64,000 nucleotides of DNA from Betaproteobacteria bacterium (GCA_016704535.1 JADIZZ010000007.1:124001-188000); one strand, 5' to 3'; numbered from the stretch's first letter, positions 35,092 to 43,581 are shown. The notes: generated by a model not told the origin, from the letters alone. Numbers and translations: made by a program.

Positions 35092-36210
35092 ATGATCCTC
35101 GAGCCAGTGATCGAACGCCTGGGTGAACCGGGCACGCTGGCCGCCGGAGCGTTGGTCATCGGCATGGTGTTCGGCTTCATGGCGCAGCGCTCGCGCTTCT
35201 GCCTGCGCTCGGCCGTCATCGAGTTCGCGCGCAACCAGATGGGCGGCAAGCTCACGGTGTGGCTGTTCGCCTTCGCCACTGCGGTCGGCGCAACGCAGGT
35301 GCTGGCGCTGCTGGGCTGGTTCGACGCTGCCAACGCGCGCCAGATCGCCGCCCGCGGCAGCCTGTCGGGCGCGGCCGTCGGCGGTGCGCTCTTCGGCATG
35401 GGCATGATCCTGGCGCGCGGCTGTTCCAGCCGCCTGCTGGTGCTGGCGGCGCAGGGCAACCTGCGCTCGGTCATCTCGGGTCTCGTGTTCGCAGTGACGG
35501 CGCAGGCCTCTCTGACCGGCGCACTCTCGCCGCTGCGCAACACGATTTCCGCCTGGTGGACCATCGACGGCGGCACTGCACGTGACCTCATCGCCCGCAC
35601 CGGCATCGGCCACGGCGGGGCACTGGCCTTCGCGCTGGTGTGGCTGGCCGCGGCCATCTTCTGGGCGCGGCGCCAGAAGGTGCCGGTGTGGGGCTGGGCC
35701 GGAGCCATCGGCGTCGGGCTCGCCATCGCGGCGGCCTGGTGGTTCACCTATGCGATGAGCACCGTGTCCTTCGACCCGCACCCCATCCAGGCGCTGAGCT
35801 TCACCGGTCCTTCGGCCGAGGTGCTGAGCCGCGTGCTCTTCGTCAGCGACAAACCCTGGACCTTCGACTTCGGCCTCGTGCCCGGCGTCTTCCTCGGCTC
35901 CTTCCTGGCCGCGTTGCTGTTCCGCGAACTGAAGCTCGAAGGTTTCCAGGGCGGTGCCAGCATGCGCCGCTACATCGTCGGCGCGATGAGCATGGGCTTC
36001 GGCGGCATGCTGGCGGGTGGCTGCGCGGTGGGCGCCGGCCTGTCGGGCGCGGCCGTCTTCACCGCCACCGCGTGGGTCACGCTGTTCGCGATGTGGATTG
36101 CCGCCGCGGTGACCGACCGCCTCGTCGATCAGGCACCCGCGGCCGCGCCCGCCGACCAGGCCGTGCCGGCCGCCTTCCGCGGCCCCAACTCCAGGAGCTT
36201 TCACGCATGA
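35092..36210 (+). CDS. YeeE/YedE-family sulfur transporter, SoxT-like
   Basis: The 372-residue membrane protein has about nine to ten hydrophobic helices and the paired family motifs RGCSSRLLVLAAQGNLRS (about residue 110) and GGCAVGAGLSG (about 310), whose cysteines lie on the sulfur path in the thiosulfate channel TsuA. It should move thiosulfate or a related sulfur species across the inner membrane. It overlaps the following cytochrome by four bases (ATGA), so the two are coupled. Confidence 0.88.
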   Translation: MILEPVIERLGEPGTLAAGALVIGMVFGFMAQRSRFCLRSAVIEFARNQMGGKLTVWLFAFATAVGATQVLALLGWFDAANARQIAARGSLSGAAVGGALFGMGMILARGCSSRLLVLAAQGNLRSVISGLVFAVTAQASLTGALSPLRNTISAWWTIDGGTARDLIARTGIGHGGALAFALVWLAAAIFWARRQKVPVWGWAGAIGVGLAIAAAWWFTYAMSTVSFDPHPIQALSFTGPSAEVLSRVLFVSDKPWTFDFGLVPGVFLGSFLAALLFRELKLEGFQGGASMRRYIVGAMSMGFGGMLAGGCAVGAGLSGAAVFTATAWVTLFAMWIAAAVTDRLVDQAPAAAPADQAVPAAFRGPNSRSFHA

Positions 36211-36812
36211 ACCGGTCCTTTGCCACGCAGGCCCTGCAACTGCTCGTCCTGGCCACGCTGCCCCTGGCCGCACAGGCCGACAAGGTGCGTGCCGAGGAGA
36301 TCGTGCAGGGCAAGTGTTTCATCTGCCATGGCGCCGACGGCGAGAGTTCCAGCCCCGCCTTCCCCCGCCTGGCGGGCCAGAACGCCGGCTACGTGGTGCG
36401 CCAGTTGAGCGACTACAAGACCGGCAAGCGCAAGAGCACGACGATGCAGCCGATGGTCGATGACCTGAGCCCGGCCGACTTCAAGTCGCTGGGCGAGTTC
36501 TTCGCCGGCAAGCCCACGATGGTCCACGCCGTCGAGGACCCCGAACTGGCGCAGGTGGGCAGGTTCATCTACCAGCGTGGCAACCCGTACACCGGCGTGG
36601 CCTCGTGCGCCACCTGCCACGGCAGCGATGGCCACGGCACCGAGACGCTGCCGCGGCTGGCCGGCCAGCACGCGCAGTACACCGAGAACCAGCTCAAGAG
36701 CTTCAACAAGCGCGAGCGCACCAACGACAACGCGGTGATGCACGGCATCGCAAGCAAGCTCAGCGAACTCGAGCTCAAGAGCGTGGCGGCCTACCTCAGC
36801 GGATTGAAGTAG
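36207..36812 (+). CDS. Diheme cytochrome c4-like protein
   Basis: The 201-residue periplasmic protein (signal residues 1-24) consists of two similar cytochrome c domains with C-F-I-C-H (near residue 37-41) and C-A-T-C-H (near 133-137), each followed by PRLAGQ and YxxxQLxxF-type segments characteristic of cytochrome c4. It likely takes electrons from SoxAX or SoxCD to a terminal oxidase. It is translationally coupled to the YeeE/YedE gene. Confidence 0.9.
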   Translation: MNRSFATQALQLLVLATLPLAAQADKVRAEEIVQGKCFICHGADGESSSPAFPRLAGQNAGYVVRQLSDYKTGKRKSTTMQPMVDDLSPADFKSLGEFFAGKPTMVHAVEDPELAQVGRFIYQRGNPYTGVASCATCHGSDGHGTETLPRLAGQHAQYTENQLKSFNKRERTNDNAVMHGIASKLSELELKSVAAYLSGLK

Positions 36813-36833
36813 CGGCCCGCCGCGGCGGGCCGC
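36812..36833. terminator. Bidirectional stem-loop between convergent genes
   Basis: GCGGCCCGCC and GGCGGGCCGC form a perfect dyad in the 28 bases between the c4-type cytochrome and the convergent flavoprotein gene. It has no T run, but its place and strength suggest a shared terminator. Confidence 0.5.
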
Positions 36834-36840
36834 CGGAACT

Positions 36841-38127
36841 TCAGGCCAGCATGTCGTTCCAGATGTTGTCGGCCCACGAAAGCGCGTAGCGGCCTTCGAT
36901 CTGGTTCGCCCCGGCCGAGACGCCACCCGAACCCGGCACCGTCTTGAAGGTCTTCTCGGCCGCGTCGTACTGGTGCACCGAGGCGACGTGGATCACGTCC
37001 TTGGCGGTGACGAAGCTGTAGCAGGTGTTCATCACCACCGGCGTGGCGTTGACGGCTTCGCCCTTCAGCAGCTGGATGATGGCCGCCGCCGCCACCTTGG
37101 CCTGCTGGTTGGCCATGTGGCCCGACTTGGGCATCATCGGCGCCGGGAAGGTGGCGTCGCCCAGCACGTGCACGCCCGGCAGCGCGGTGGACTCCATCGT
37201 CAGCCAGTTCACGCCCGCCCAGCGGTTGTTGATGTTCACCAGGCCGGCGGTGCGCGCCAGATCGCCCGCGCGCTGCGGTGGCACGACGTTCAGCACGTCG
37301 GCCTTGACATCCTCGAACTCCAGCTTGGCCACGCTGCCGGCCACTTCCTTCAGCTCGGCGTTCGGGCGGTATTCGAGGATGCCCTTGTAGTGCTGGTCGA
37401 AGGCGCGCTGGAACAGCGCCTTCTTCGACGTGATTTCGGGGTTGGCGTCGAGCACCAGCACCTTGGACTTGGGCTTGGCCGTCTTGAAGTAGCTGGCCAC
37501 CATGCAGGCCCGCTCGTAGGGCCCGGGCGGGCAGCGGTAGGGCGACTTGGGGATGCTGAGGGCGTAGACACCGCCGTCGGCCATGTCGACCAACTGCTTG
37601 CGCAGCGCCACCGTCTGCGGGCCGGCCTTCCAGCTGTGCACGACGCTGCCCTTGTCCAGCGCGGCGGCCAGGCCGCCGATCTGCTCGTTCATGAAATCGA
37701 TGCCCGGCGAGACGACGAGGCGGTCGTAGGACAGTTCGGCGCCGCTGGTCAGGCGCACCTTCTTGGCGGCGGCGTCGATGGCCACCACTTCGCCCTGCAC
37801 GACCTTCACCCCCATGGCCTTCAGGCCGCCATAGCCGCGGGTGATCTCGGCCATCTGCTTGTAGCCGCCGAGCACCAGGTTGGAGATGGGGCACGACACG
37901 AACTCGGCATTGCGTTCGACCAGCGTGACGTCGACGTTGCCGCCCCACATGCGCAGGTAGCGCGCCGCGGTGGCGCCGCCGAAGCCGCCGCCGATCACGA
38001 CCACGCGGCCGATCGAGGGGCCCGAGGGCGTACTGGCGCAGCCCGCCAGGGCCAGGCCGCCGAACGCCGCACCGGCGGCCAGCACGCGGCGGCGAGAGAG
38101 TTCGAGAGGGTTCTTGAGGCTGTTCAT
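36841..38127 (-). CDS. soxF: SoxF / flavocytochrome c sulfide dehydrogenase flavoprotein
   Basis: The 428-residue protein has a twin-arginine signal (RRRVLAAGAAFGG), the FAD-binding GGGFGG motif (about 45-50), and FCSD-specific features: VERNAEFVSCPISNLVLGG with the cysteine that covalently binds FAD or takes part in catalysis, PKSPYRCPPGPYERA, a second redox cysteine in MNTCYSF, and the NADH-less C-terminal domain. It oxidises sulfide to sulfur in the periplasm with the small cytochrome encoded just upstream (38144-38452), 16 bases apart. Convergent with the sox operon. Confidence 0.92.
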   Translation of the reverse strand: MNSLKNPLELSRRRVLAAGAAFGGLALAGCASTPSGPSIGRVVVIGGGFGGATAARYLRMWGGNVDVTLVERNAEFVSCPISNLVLGGYKQMAEITRGYGGLKAMGVKVVQGEVVAIDAAAKKVRLTSGAELSYDRLVVSPGIDFMNEQIGGLAAALDKGSVVHSWKAGPQTVALRKQLVDMADGGVYALSIPKSPYRCPPGPYERACMVASYFKTAKPKSKVLVLDANPEITSKKALFQRAFDQHYKGILEYRPNAELKEVAGSVAKLEFEDVKADVLNVVPPQRAGDLARTAGLVNINNRWAGVNWLTMESTALPGVHVLGDATFPAPMMPKSGHMANQQAKVAAAAIIQLLKGEAVNATPVVMNTCYSFVTAKDVIHVASVHQYDAAEKTFKTVPGSGGVSAGANQIEGRYALSWADNIWNDMLA

Positions 38128-38143
38128 GTTGGGTCGTCCCTGC

Positions 38144-38452
38144 TCACTTGGCCGGCTTCTGCGCGGCGAAATAGGCCGCCACCAGCTTGATCTGGTCGTC
38201 GGTGTAGCCCTTGGCGATCTGGTGCATGATCGTTGCGGGCTGGTTGCCCGACTTGTAGTCGGCGACCATCGACACGATCTTGGCGGCCGACACGCCGGCC
38301 AGCGGCTTCATGTCACCGACGGCCTGCCCGTTGGTGCCGTGGCAATTGGCGCAGGTCGCGGCCAGGTTGCGGGCCAGATGGGTGTCTTGCGCCAGTGCGA
38401 CCGACGGACCGGCCGCCAGGGCCAGCGTCGCCGCGATCATCCAAGGGTTCAT
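38144..38452 (-). CDS. soxE: SoxE/FccA, small cytochrome c of sulfide dehydrogenase
   Basis: The 102-residue protein has a signal peptide (residues 1-21) and a single heme motif CANCHGTNGQ (near 34-38), with a PLAGV and a distal methionine in TIMHQIAKGYTDDQI. It is the electron-accepting subunit of flavocytochrome c; transcribed first and followed by soxF. It has about half the length of the diheme subunit of purple sulfur bacteria, which is usual in chemotrophs. Confidence 0.9.
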   Translation of the reverse strand: MNPWMIAATLALAAGPSVALAQDTHLARNLAATCANCHGTNGQAVGDMKPLAGVSAAKIVSMVADYKSGNQPATIMHQIAKGYTDDQIKLVAAYFAAQKPAK

Positions 38453-38527
38453 CGGGGTCTCTCCACAAAGTTCGGTGCATGCTCGCCGACCCCGGGATGA
38501 CCCCGGGACGTGCGTGGGATTCTGGGC

Positions 38528-38547
38528 GTATATTGGTGTATGCATAT
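38528..38547. promoter_or_regulatory. Candidate SoxR operator at the soxE / metallo-hydrolase divergent promoter
   Basis: The AT-rich block TATATTGGTGTATGCATATC lies in the 87-base divergent spacer and overlaps the ATG at 38540. On the minus strand it reads GATAT, ten bases, ATATA, slightly shorter than the other candidate sites. It is about 80 bases upstream of soxE and could regulate that direction. Confidence 0.35.
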
Positions 38548-39505
38548 CAAGCGTATTCCCTACATCGCGGCGAGGTTCCTGCATCTGGGGCTTGCGTTGT
38601 TGTGCCTGGGCCCGCTGCTGCCGGCGCGGGCGGCACCGGCGCTGGAGCCGCGTCCGGTGGCACCGGGCGTGTGGTTCGTCCAGGGCGAGGCCGCGCTGGG
38701 AACCCCCGCCAATCGCAATTTCATCTCCAACGCCGCCTTCGTCGTCACCGACGCCGGCGTGGTCGTGATCGACGCGCTGGGCTCGCCGGTGCTGGCCCGG
38801 GAACTGCTCCAGGCCATCCGCCAGGTCACGCCCAAGCCGGTGCGCCAGGTCATCGTCACGCACTACCACGCCGACCACATCTACGGCCTGCAGGTGTTCA
38901 AGGCAGCCGGGGCCGCCGTGGTGGCGCACCGTGCGGCCCTCGAGTACCTGAACTCGGACACCGCGCAGCGACGCCTGGAAGCCAGCCGCATGGACCTCGC
39001 GCCCTGGGTCGACGACGAGACGGCGCTGGTGCCGGCCGATCGCTGGATCGACGCCGACACCGTCATCGAACTCGGCGGCGAGCGTTTCCACGTCCGCCAC
39101 GCCGGCCCGGCGCACACGCCCGAAGACCTGGTGGTGTACGCCGAGCGCGCAGGGGTGCTGTTTGCCGGTGACCTGGTCTTCCGCGGGCGCATCCCTTTCG
39201 TCGGCCAGGCCGACAGCGGGGGCTGGATCACGGCGCTGGGCGGCCTCATCGCGCTGCAGCCCAGGCTCATCGTGCCCGGGCACGGCCCGGTGTCCAGCGA
39301 TCCGCTGCCCGACCTGGAAATGACGCGCAACTACCTGCTCTTCCTGCGCCGGAGCATGGGCGAGGCGGCGGCCAACCTCGAGCCGTTCGAGGAGGCGTAT
39401 GCGCGCACCGACTGGAGTGCCTTCGTGGGCCTGCCGCTGTTCCGTGTCGCCAACCGCATCAACGCCTACAACACCTACCTGCTGATGGAGCATCAGGGCC
39501 GATGA
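38540..39505 (+). CDS. SoxH-like metallo-beta-lactamase-fold hydrolase
   Basis: The 321-residue product has a signal-like N-terminus (residues about 10-31) and the metallo-beta-lactamase motif H108-Y-H-A-D-H113, with later histidines (FHVRHAGPAHTPEDL) and LFAGDLVF. This matches the periplasmic hydrolase often called SoxH in sox clusters; its substrate has not been established. The ATG at 38540 follows weak ribosome signal; a GTG at 38510 would add ten residues. It overlaps the thioredoxin gene by 4 bases. Confidence 0.82.
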   Translation: MHIKRIPYIAARFLHLGLALLCLGPLLPARAAPALEPRPVAPGVWFVQGEAALGTPANRNFISNAAFVVTDAGVVVIDALGSPVLARELLQAIRQVTPKPVRQVIVTHYHADHIYGLQVFKAAGAAVVAHRAALEYLNSDTAQRRLEASRMDLAPWVDDETALVPADRWIDADTVIELGGERFHVRHAGPAHTPEDLVVYAERAGVLFAGDLVFRGRIPFVGQADSGGWITALGGLIALQPRLIVPGHGPVSSDPLPDLEMTRNYLLFLRRSMGEAAANLEPFEEAYARTDWSAFVGLPLFRVANRINAYNTYLLMEHQGR

Positions 39506-40068
39506 AGGCGCTGCGCGTGGCAGACGGGGACGGGTCGCGCCGCAACTGGCTGCGGCAACTGTCGCTGGCCGTCGGCGCGACGGCAGTGTCCACCGCCACA
39601 CGGGCCGCAGGCCGGGTGACGCTGACCGCAGGTGCTGGGGCCGCGGCGCCAGCCCCCATCGAGTGGCCGGCGCTTCTTGCGCCGGACGGCCGTCCCATCG
39701 ACATGACCGGCGGGCAGGGCGTGCCGGTGGTCGTCGTGTTCTGGGCCACCTGGTGCGCCTTCTGCGAGCGCCACAACGCCCGCGTCGACAAACTTCACCG
39801 CGCGCTGGACCCGGCGCGGCTGCGTGTGCTGGGCGTGGCGTTGGACCGCGACGGCGTTGCCGTTCAGCACTACCTGCGGCGTCACGGCTACCAATTCCCG
39901 GTGGCGCTGGAAGGCGGTCAGCTGCGCTCGCGCTTCACGTCGCGCCGCATCATCCCCATGACCTGCACCGTCGGCGCCGATGGCCGGCTGCGGCAGTGCA
40001 TCCCCGGCGAGATGGCCGAGGACGACGTCATGGAACTGGCGCGGCTGGCGCTGCCGCCGGCGCGCTGA
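39502..40068 (+). CDS. Thioredoxin-like (SoxW-type) redoxin
   Basis: The 188-residue protein has a twin-arginine-like leader (SRRNWLRQLSLAVG) and a thioredoxin/TlpA domain with the redox motif W84-C85-A-F-C88 and a cis-proline region (IIPMTCTV). It should keep periplasmic cysteines of the Sox pathway reduced, the role ascribed to SoxW in thiosulfate oxidisers. It starts within the ATGA overlap of the hydrolase gene upstream. No DsbD/CcdA-type membrane donor gene is visible in the window. Confidence 0.82.
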   Translation: MKALRVADGDGSRRNWLRQLSLAVGATAVSTATRAAGRVTLTAGAGAAAPAPIEWPALLAPDGRPIDMTGGQGVPVVVVFWATWCAFCERHNARVDKLHRALDPARLRVLGVALDRDGVAVQHYLRRHGYQFPVALEGGQLRSRFTSRRIIPMTCTVGADGRLRQCIPGEMAEDDVMELARLALPPAR

Positions 40069-40076
40069 ACCGGCGC

Positions 40077-41192
40077 TCAGGCCATGCGGTCCAGGCGCCA
40101 GCCTTGGTAGCGCAGTGCCGCCACCGCGCCGCCGACGATAGCGGCCAGCGCCAGCAGGCTGCCCAGCGACAGCGTCGACACCCCCGACAACCCCTGGCCG
40201 ACCGTGCAGCCCAAGGCGACGACGCCGCCCACGCCCATGCAGGTGGCGCCCACCAGGTGGTTGGCCAGGTCTTCGACGCCGCCGAAGCCTTCCCAGCGGA
40301 AGCTGCCTTCGGCCAGCGCCATCACCGCGGCGCCCACGGCCACGCCGGCCACGGTGACGATGCCCAGCGTCAGCACCTTGGCCTGGTCGCTGAAGTACAG
40401 CACCCAGTCCAGCGCGTAGCCCACCGGGGCCATCATGCTCAGCGACTCCATGCGTCGCGAGTTGGTGGCCACGAAGACCGATTCCAGCGTGTTTGGATCC
40501 TCGGCCACGAAGCCTAGGCGACCCGACACCCACCAGGTGGCGGCCACCACGGCGCCGATGCCGATGCCACCCCACAGCACTTCGGCGCTGCGCCCCTCGG
40601 GCCGCGCAAGCACCCAGGCCAGCAGCGCAACGGCCACCCCCGTGCCGAGCAGGCCCGCGGCGGTCGGCGTGGCAACGCCGAAGGCCGAGGCAGCCAGCGT
40701 GGGCAGGTCCTGCCCCGGCGGCAGGTCGACGAAGACACGCTCGACGGTGTTCACGCGCAGCGCCGCCGTGATGCCGCGCATCGTGGCAAAGGCCGACACC
40801 CCCAGCATGGCCAGCACGACCAGCGACTTGAGGCTGCCGCCGCCCAGCCGCACCAGGTTCTTGCTGCCGCAACCCGAGGCCAGCACCATGCCGAAGCCGA
40901 ACATCGCGCCGCCCAGCAGCGAAGACAGCCACAGCAGCCGCGGGCCGGCGTAGATGGAGTTGCGCGCCTCGATCCAGCCCAGCGCCACCATGCCGTTGAA
41001 GCCCAGCACCGCCACGGCGATGGCCAGTGCCCACATGCGTGCCCGACTCCAGTCGCCGACGTTCACGACATCGGAAATCGCGCCCATGGTGCAGAAGCGT
41101 GTGCGCTGAGCCACGGCGCCGAACACGACGGCGAGCGCAAACGAGGCCCACAGCACCCGCGCCGCCACGCTGTCCAGATCGACGTCGTCCAT
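40077..41192 (-). CDS. Second YeeE/YedE-family transporter
   Basis: The 371-residue membrane protein has the paired cysteine motifs LASGCGSKNLVRLGGGSLKS and ALGCTVGQGLSG. It is a second paralogue of the TsuA/SoxT family in the same island, distinct in sequence from the one at 35092. The ATG at 41192 (MDDVD) is preferred over earlier starts because the upstream codons are arginine-rich and non-homologous. It is divergent from the small cytochrome gene at 41373 and shares its promoter region. Confidence 0.85.
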   Translation of the reverse strand: MDDVDLDSVAARVLWASFALAVVFGAVAQRTRFCTMGAISDVVNVGDWSRARMWALAIAVAVLGFNGMVALGWIEARNSIYAGPRLLWLSSLLGGAMFGFGMVLASGCGSKNLVRLGGGSLKSLVVLAMLGVSAFATMRGITAALRVNTVERVFVDLPPGQDLPTLAASAFGVATPTAAGLLGTGVAVALLAWVLARPEGRSAEVLWGGIGIGAVVAATWWVSGRLGFVAEDPNTLESVFVATNSRRMESLSMMAPVGYALDWVLYFSDQAKVLTLGIVTVAGVAVGAAVMALAEGSFRWEGFGGVEDLANHLVGATCMGVGGVVALGCTVGQGLSGVSTLSLGSLLALAAIVGGAVAALRYQGWRLDRMA

Positions 41193-41294
41193 GGGCGGAT
41201 TGTCGCCCTGCGCCGTCGGGCCGCGTGCCGGCACGGTTGGTCGGGCGCGCCGCCATGCATGCGGGCTTTCCCTGGTCACCAACATCCGCCCGGA

Positions 41295-41317
41295 CGAATA
41301 TCATTCAAGACTTATTC
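41295..41317. promoter_or_regulatory. Candidate SoxR operator, YeeE / cytochrome divergent promoter
   Basis: The sequence CGAATATCATTCAAGACTTATTC carries one half-site (CGAATATCA) identical to that at 43558-43581 on the other strand, with a weaker second half-site at the same spacing. It lies in the 180-base divergent spacer 41193-41372. Confidence 0.45.
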
Positions 41318-41372
41318 AGGGTGCACTGTGCCGTCGCCTGCGTTCGTCTTTGTCCTTCCGCCCGGAGCCTTC

Positions 41373-41684
41373 ATGAAGTTTGCTGCCCTCCTGTTCACCG
41401 GCGCTGCCGCCGTCGCCTGCCTGCCGGCCCACGCCAACCTCGCGCTGGCGCAGAAGAATGCCTGCACGGCATGCCACGCCATCGACAAGAAGATCGTCGG
41501 CCCGTCCTACCAGGACGTGGCCAAGAAGTACACCACGCAGAAGGACGCGGCGGCGGCGCTGGCCGCCAGCATCAAGGCCGGCGGTGCCGGCAAGTGGGGC
41601 CCGGTGCCGATGCCGCCGCAGCCTGCGCTGAGCGACGCGGACACCCAGACGCTTGCCGCCTGGATCCTGGGCGGCGCGAAGTAG
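41373..41684 (+). CDS. Small class I cytochrome c (c551-type)
   Basis: The 103-residue periplasmic protein (signal residues 1-21) has one heme site CTACHAIDKKIVGPSY near residues 31-35 and a distal methionine in VPMPPQ. This compact layout is cytochrome c551/c552. Its sequence resembles the C-terminal domain of SoxD. It probably carries electrons between Sox enzymes and an oxidase. It is followed 11 bases later by another cytochrome gene. Confidence 0.9.
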   Translation: MKFAALLFTGAAAVACLPAHANLALAQKNACTACHAIDKKIVGPSYQDVAKKYTTQKDAAAALAASIKAGGAGKWGPVPMPPQPALSDADTQTLAAWILGGAK

Positions 41685-41695
41685 GCGCGGCAACG

Positions 41696-42058
41696 ATGAC
41701 GCCCGCAGCCGGACGCATCTTCGCAAGAGGGGCGGCCGGCGCGCTGGCTGCCTTGCTGGCCTCCGTGCTGCTGGCGCAGGCGGCGGACGCGCCGGGCTCG
41801 GCCGCCGTGCTGTTCCGCGAGGCCGATCTGGCCCTGGGCGAGAAACTCGTTCGCGAGCACAAGTGCAGCGAGTGCCACGCACGCAAGTTCGGCGGCGACG
41901 GCGCAGCCATCTACCGTCCGCAGGGGCGTGTCAGCACGCCTGCCGCCCTGCGTGGCATGGTCGAGCAGTGCAACCTGGAACTCAACCTCGCCTTCTTCCC
42001 CGACGAGGTGACATCAATCTCGGCAGTGCTCAACCGCGATCACTACCGTTTCAAGTGA
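41696..42058 (+). CDS. Small monoheme cytochrome c of unknown role
   Basis: The 120-residue protein has a signal peptide (residues about 7-29) and a single heme motif C-S-E-C-H (near 57-61), then a stretch with KFGGDGAAIYRPQGRV and a second cysteine in VEQCNLELNLAFFPDEV. The segment after the heme is not like c551; a conserved late cysteine and FPDE motif suggest a distinct small family. Probably co-transcribed with the c551-type gene and with soxR. Confidence 0.75.
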   Translation: MTPAAGRIFARGAAGALAALLASVLLAQAADAPGSAAVLFREADLALGEKLVREHKCSECHARKFGGDGAAIYRPQGRVSTPAALRGMVEQCNLELNLAFFPDEVTSISAVLNRDHYRFK

Positions 42059-42132
42059 GCGGGCAAGTCCGCAGGCGTCCCATCGGCGCTTGCTGATACA
42101 GTGATCCATCACGACCAACGCGCGAGGGTGCC

Positions 42133-42492
42133 GTGGCCAACGAACGCGAGGAAGAAGACTCGGTCTTCGAGACGGCCGCCGAACTGTTCGGCCTGCTGTC
42201 GACGCCGGTGCGGCTGAAGATCATCAGCGCCGTGTGCAACGGCGAGCGCAACGTGTCCGACCTGCTCGCGCAGATCGACACCACGCAGCCCAACATGTCG
42301 CAGCACCTGGCCACGCTCTACCGCGCCGGCGTGCTGGGGCGCCGCCGCGAGGGCACGCAGATCTACTACCGCCTGCAGAGCGAACGCGTGGCCACGCTGT
42401 GCCGTGCGGTGTGCACGCAGGTGGCCGTGGAACTCGATGGCAACGACGCCGTGCCGGCCGCAGAACGCCTGCTGCGCACCGGCCTGCGCTGA
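42133..42492 (+). CDS. soxR: SoxR-like ArsR-family regulator
   Basis: The 119-residue winged helix protein has LLSTPVRLKIISAVCNGERNVSDLL, the recognition helix TTQPNMSQHLATLYRAG and the wing REGTQIYYRL. Cysteines C35 and C90/C94 (LCRAVCTQ) lie at positions comparable to the two redox cysteines of persulfide sensors such as SqrR and BigR, so it may sense thiosulfate or persulfide and release operators. The start is the GTG at 42133. It follows the two cytochromes and is close to the MBL gene that is convergent with it. Its likely targets are the dyads listed here. Confidence 0.85.
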   Translation: MANEREEEDSVFETAAELFGLLSTPVRLKIISAVCNGERNVSDLLAQIDTTQPNMSQHLATLYRAGVLGRRREGTQIYYRLQSERVATLCRAVCTQVAVELDGNDAVPAAERLLRTGLR

Positions 42493-42511
42493 GCGCGAGT
42501 CTCAACAGCCG

Positions 42512-43534
42512 TCAGAACGCGGTCTTCTCCGCCTCCAGGTAGGCCAGGCTGATGTACTTGCCGATGTTGCCGTCCCACCCCTGCGTGCGGGTGGCCTGAC
42601 TGGCCACACGCGGGTCGGCCAGCACGCGCGCGCGGGCCTGCTCCAGCGTGTCGCCGGCCTTCACTGCCGCCTCGGCGTTGCGGTAGATGCCTTCGAAGAA
42701 CGCGCGCTGCTCGGCCAGCAGCGTGGCGCTGGCGCGGCCATGGCCGGCCACCCAAAGCCGGGCTTTCGTGTCGCGTTCCAGTGCGTCGAAGGTCTTCAGC
42801 GTGCCGACATAGCTGCCGTCGTCCATGTTCGCGATGCGGCCGTTCATCGCCACGTCGCCGAGGTAGACCACGCCGTCTTCCACCACCTCGACGCAGAGGT
42901 CGGCCTCGGTGTGCGCCACGCCGTAGTGATGCAGGCGCAGCGTGGTGTCGCCGTAGCGCAGCACCTCACCGTGCCGGGCGTCGCGGTTGGGCGGCACGAC
43001 CACGGTGCCCATCGTGGCCTGGTTGGTCCAACGCTCGAGCAGCGAGCGCCACAAGCTGCCCGCCGTGCCGGCGATCTGCGCGCGCGTGCCCGGATGGGCG
43101 AGGATGGGCAGCGCGGACCCGTAGGCCTGCACGAAGGCGTCGTTGCCGAGAAAGTGGTCGCCGTGGTAATGGGAGTTGATCACCGCCACCACGGGCTTGT
43201 CGGTCAGCGTGCGCAGCCGGCGAATGGCCATCTCGCCGATCTGCACCGAGGCGCCGGTATCGAGCACCACCACACCGACGCTTGTCAGGACGAAGACCAC
43301 GTTGGCCATCATGCCGCGGTTCTCGGGCGTCGGAAAACCGTCCTCGGCGTAGACCATCGCCACGCGCGGGCTGAGGCGCAACAGCGGCTGGTCCGGCACG
43401 GCCGGGCCGCGGATGAAGTCATCGGCGGCGCGCGCGAAGTGCTGTACCGGCGGCGACAGCAATCCGACCCCCAGGCCCAGCGCTGCGGCGCGGGTGAGCC
43501 ACTGGCGGCGCGTGGCGTTGCGGGGTTGCGGCAT
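42512..43534 (-). CDS. Second SoxH-like metallo-hydrolase
   Basis: The 340-residue protein has a twin-arginine signal (TRRQWLTRAAALGLG) and a metallo-beta-lactamase domain with H122-Y-H-G-D-H127, HYGVAHTEADLCVEVV and LGDVAMNGRIAN. It is a paralogue-level relative of the hydrolase at 38540, with a longer leader and a folded-export signal. Two such hydrolases in one sox island are common in Burkholderiales. Substrate unknown. It is transcribed from the promoter that carries the strongest dyad at 43558. Confidence 0.82.
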   Translation of the reverse strand: MPQPRNATRRQWLTRAAALGLGVGLLSPPVQHFARAADDFIRGPAVPDQPLLRLSPRVAMVYAEDGFPTPENRGMMANVVFVLTSVGVVVLDTGASVQIGEMAIRRLRTLTDKPVVAVINSHYHGDHFLGNDAFVQAYGSALPILAHPGTRAQIAGTAGSLWRSLLERWTNQATMGTVVVPPNRDARHGEVLRYGDTTLRLHHYGVAHTEADLCVEVVEDGVVYLGDVAMNGRIANMDDGSYVGTLKTFDALERDTKARLWVAGHGRASATLLAEQRAFFEGIYRNAEAAVKAGDTLEQARARVLADPRVASQATRTQGWDGNIGKYISLAYLEAEKTAF

Positions 43535-43557
43535 GAGAGGAACTCCGGGTCGGGTTT

Positions 43558-43581
43558 GATATCAGCGTGCGATGATATTCG
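43558..43581. promoter_or_regulatory. Best candidate SoxR operator (GATATCA-N8-TGATATT)
   Basis: GATATCA and TGATATT are near-perfect inverted repeats separated by 8 bases, 24 bases upstream of the metallo-hydrolase start at 43534. It is the clearest dyad in the sox island and defines the pattern shared with 27605 and 41295. Confidence 0.6.
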
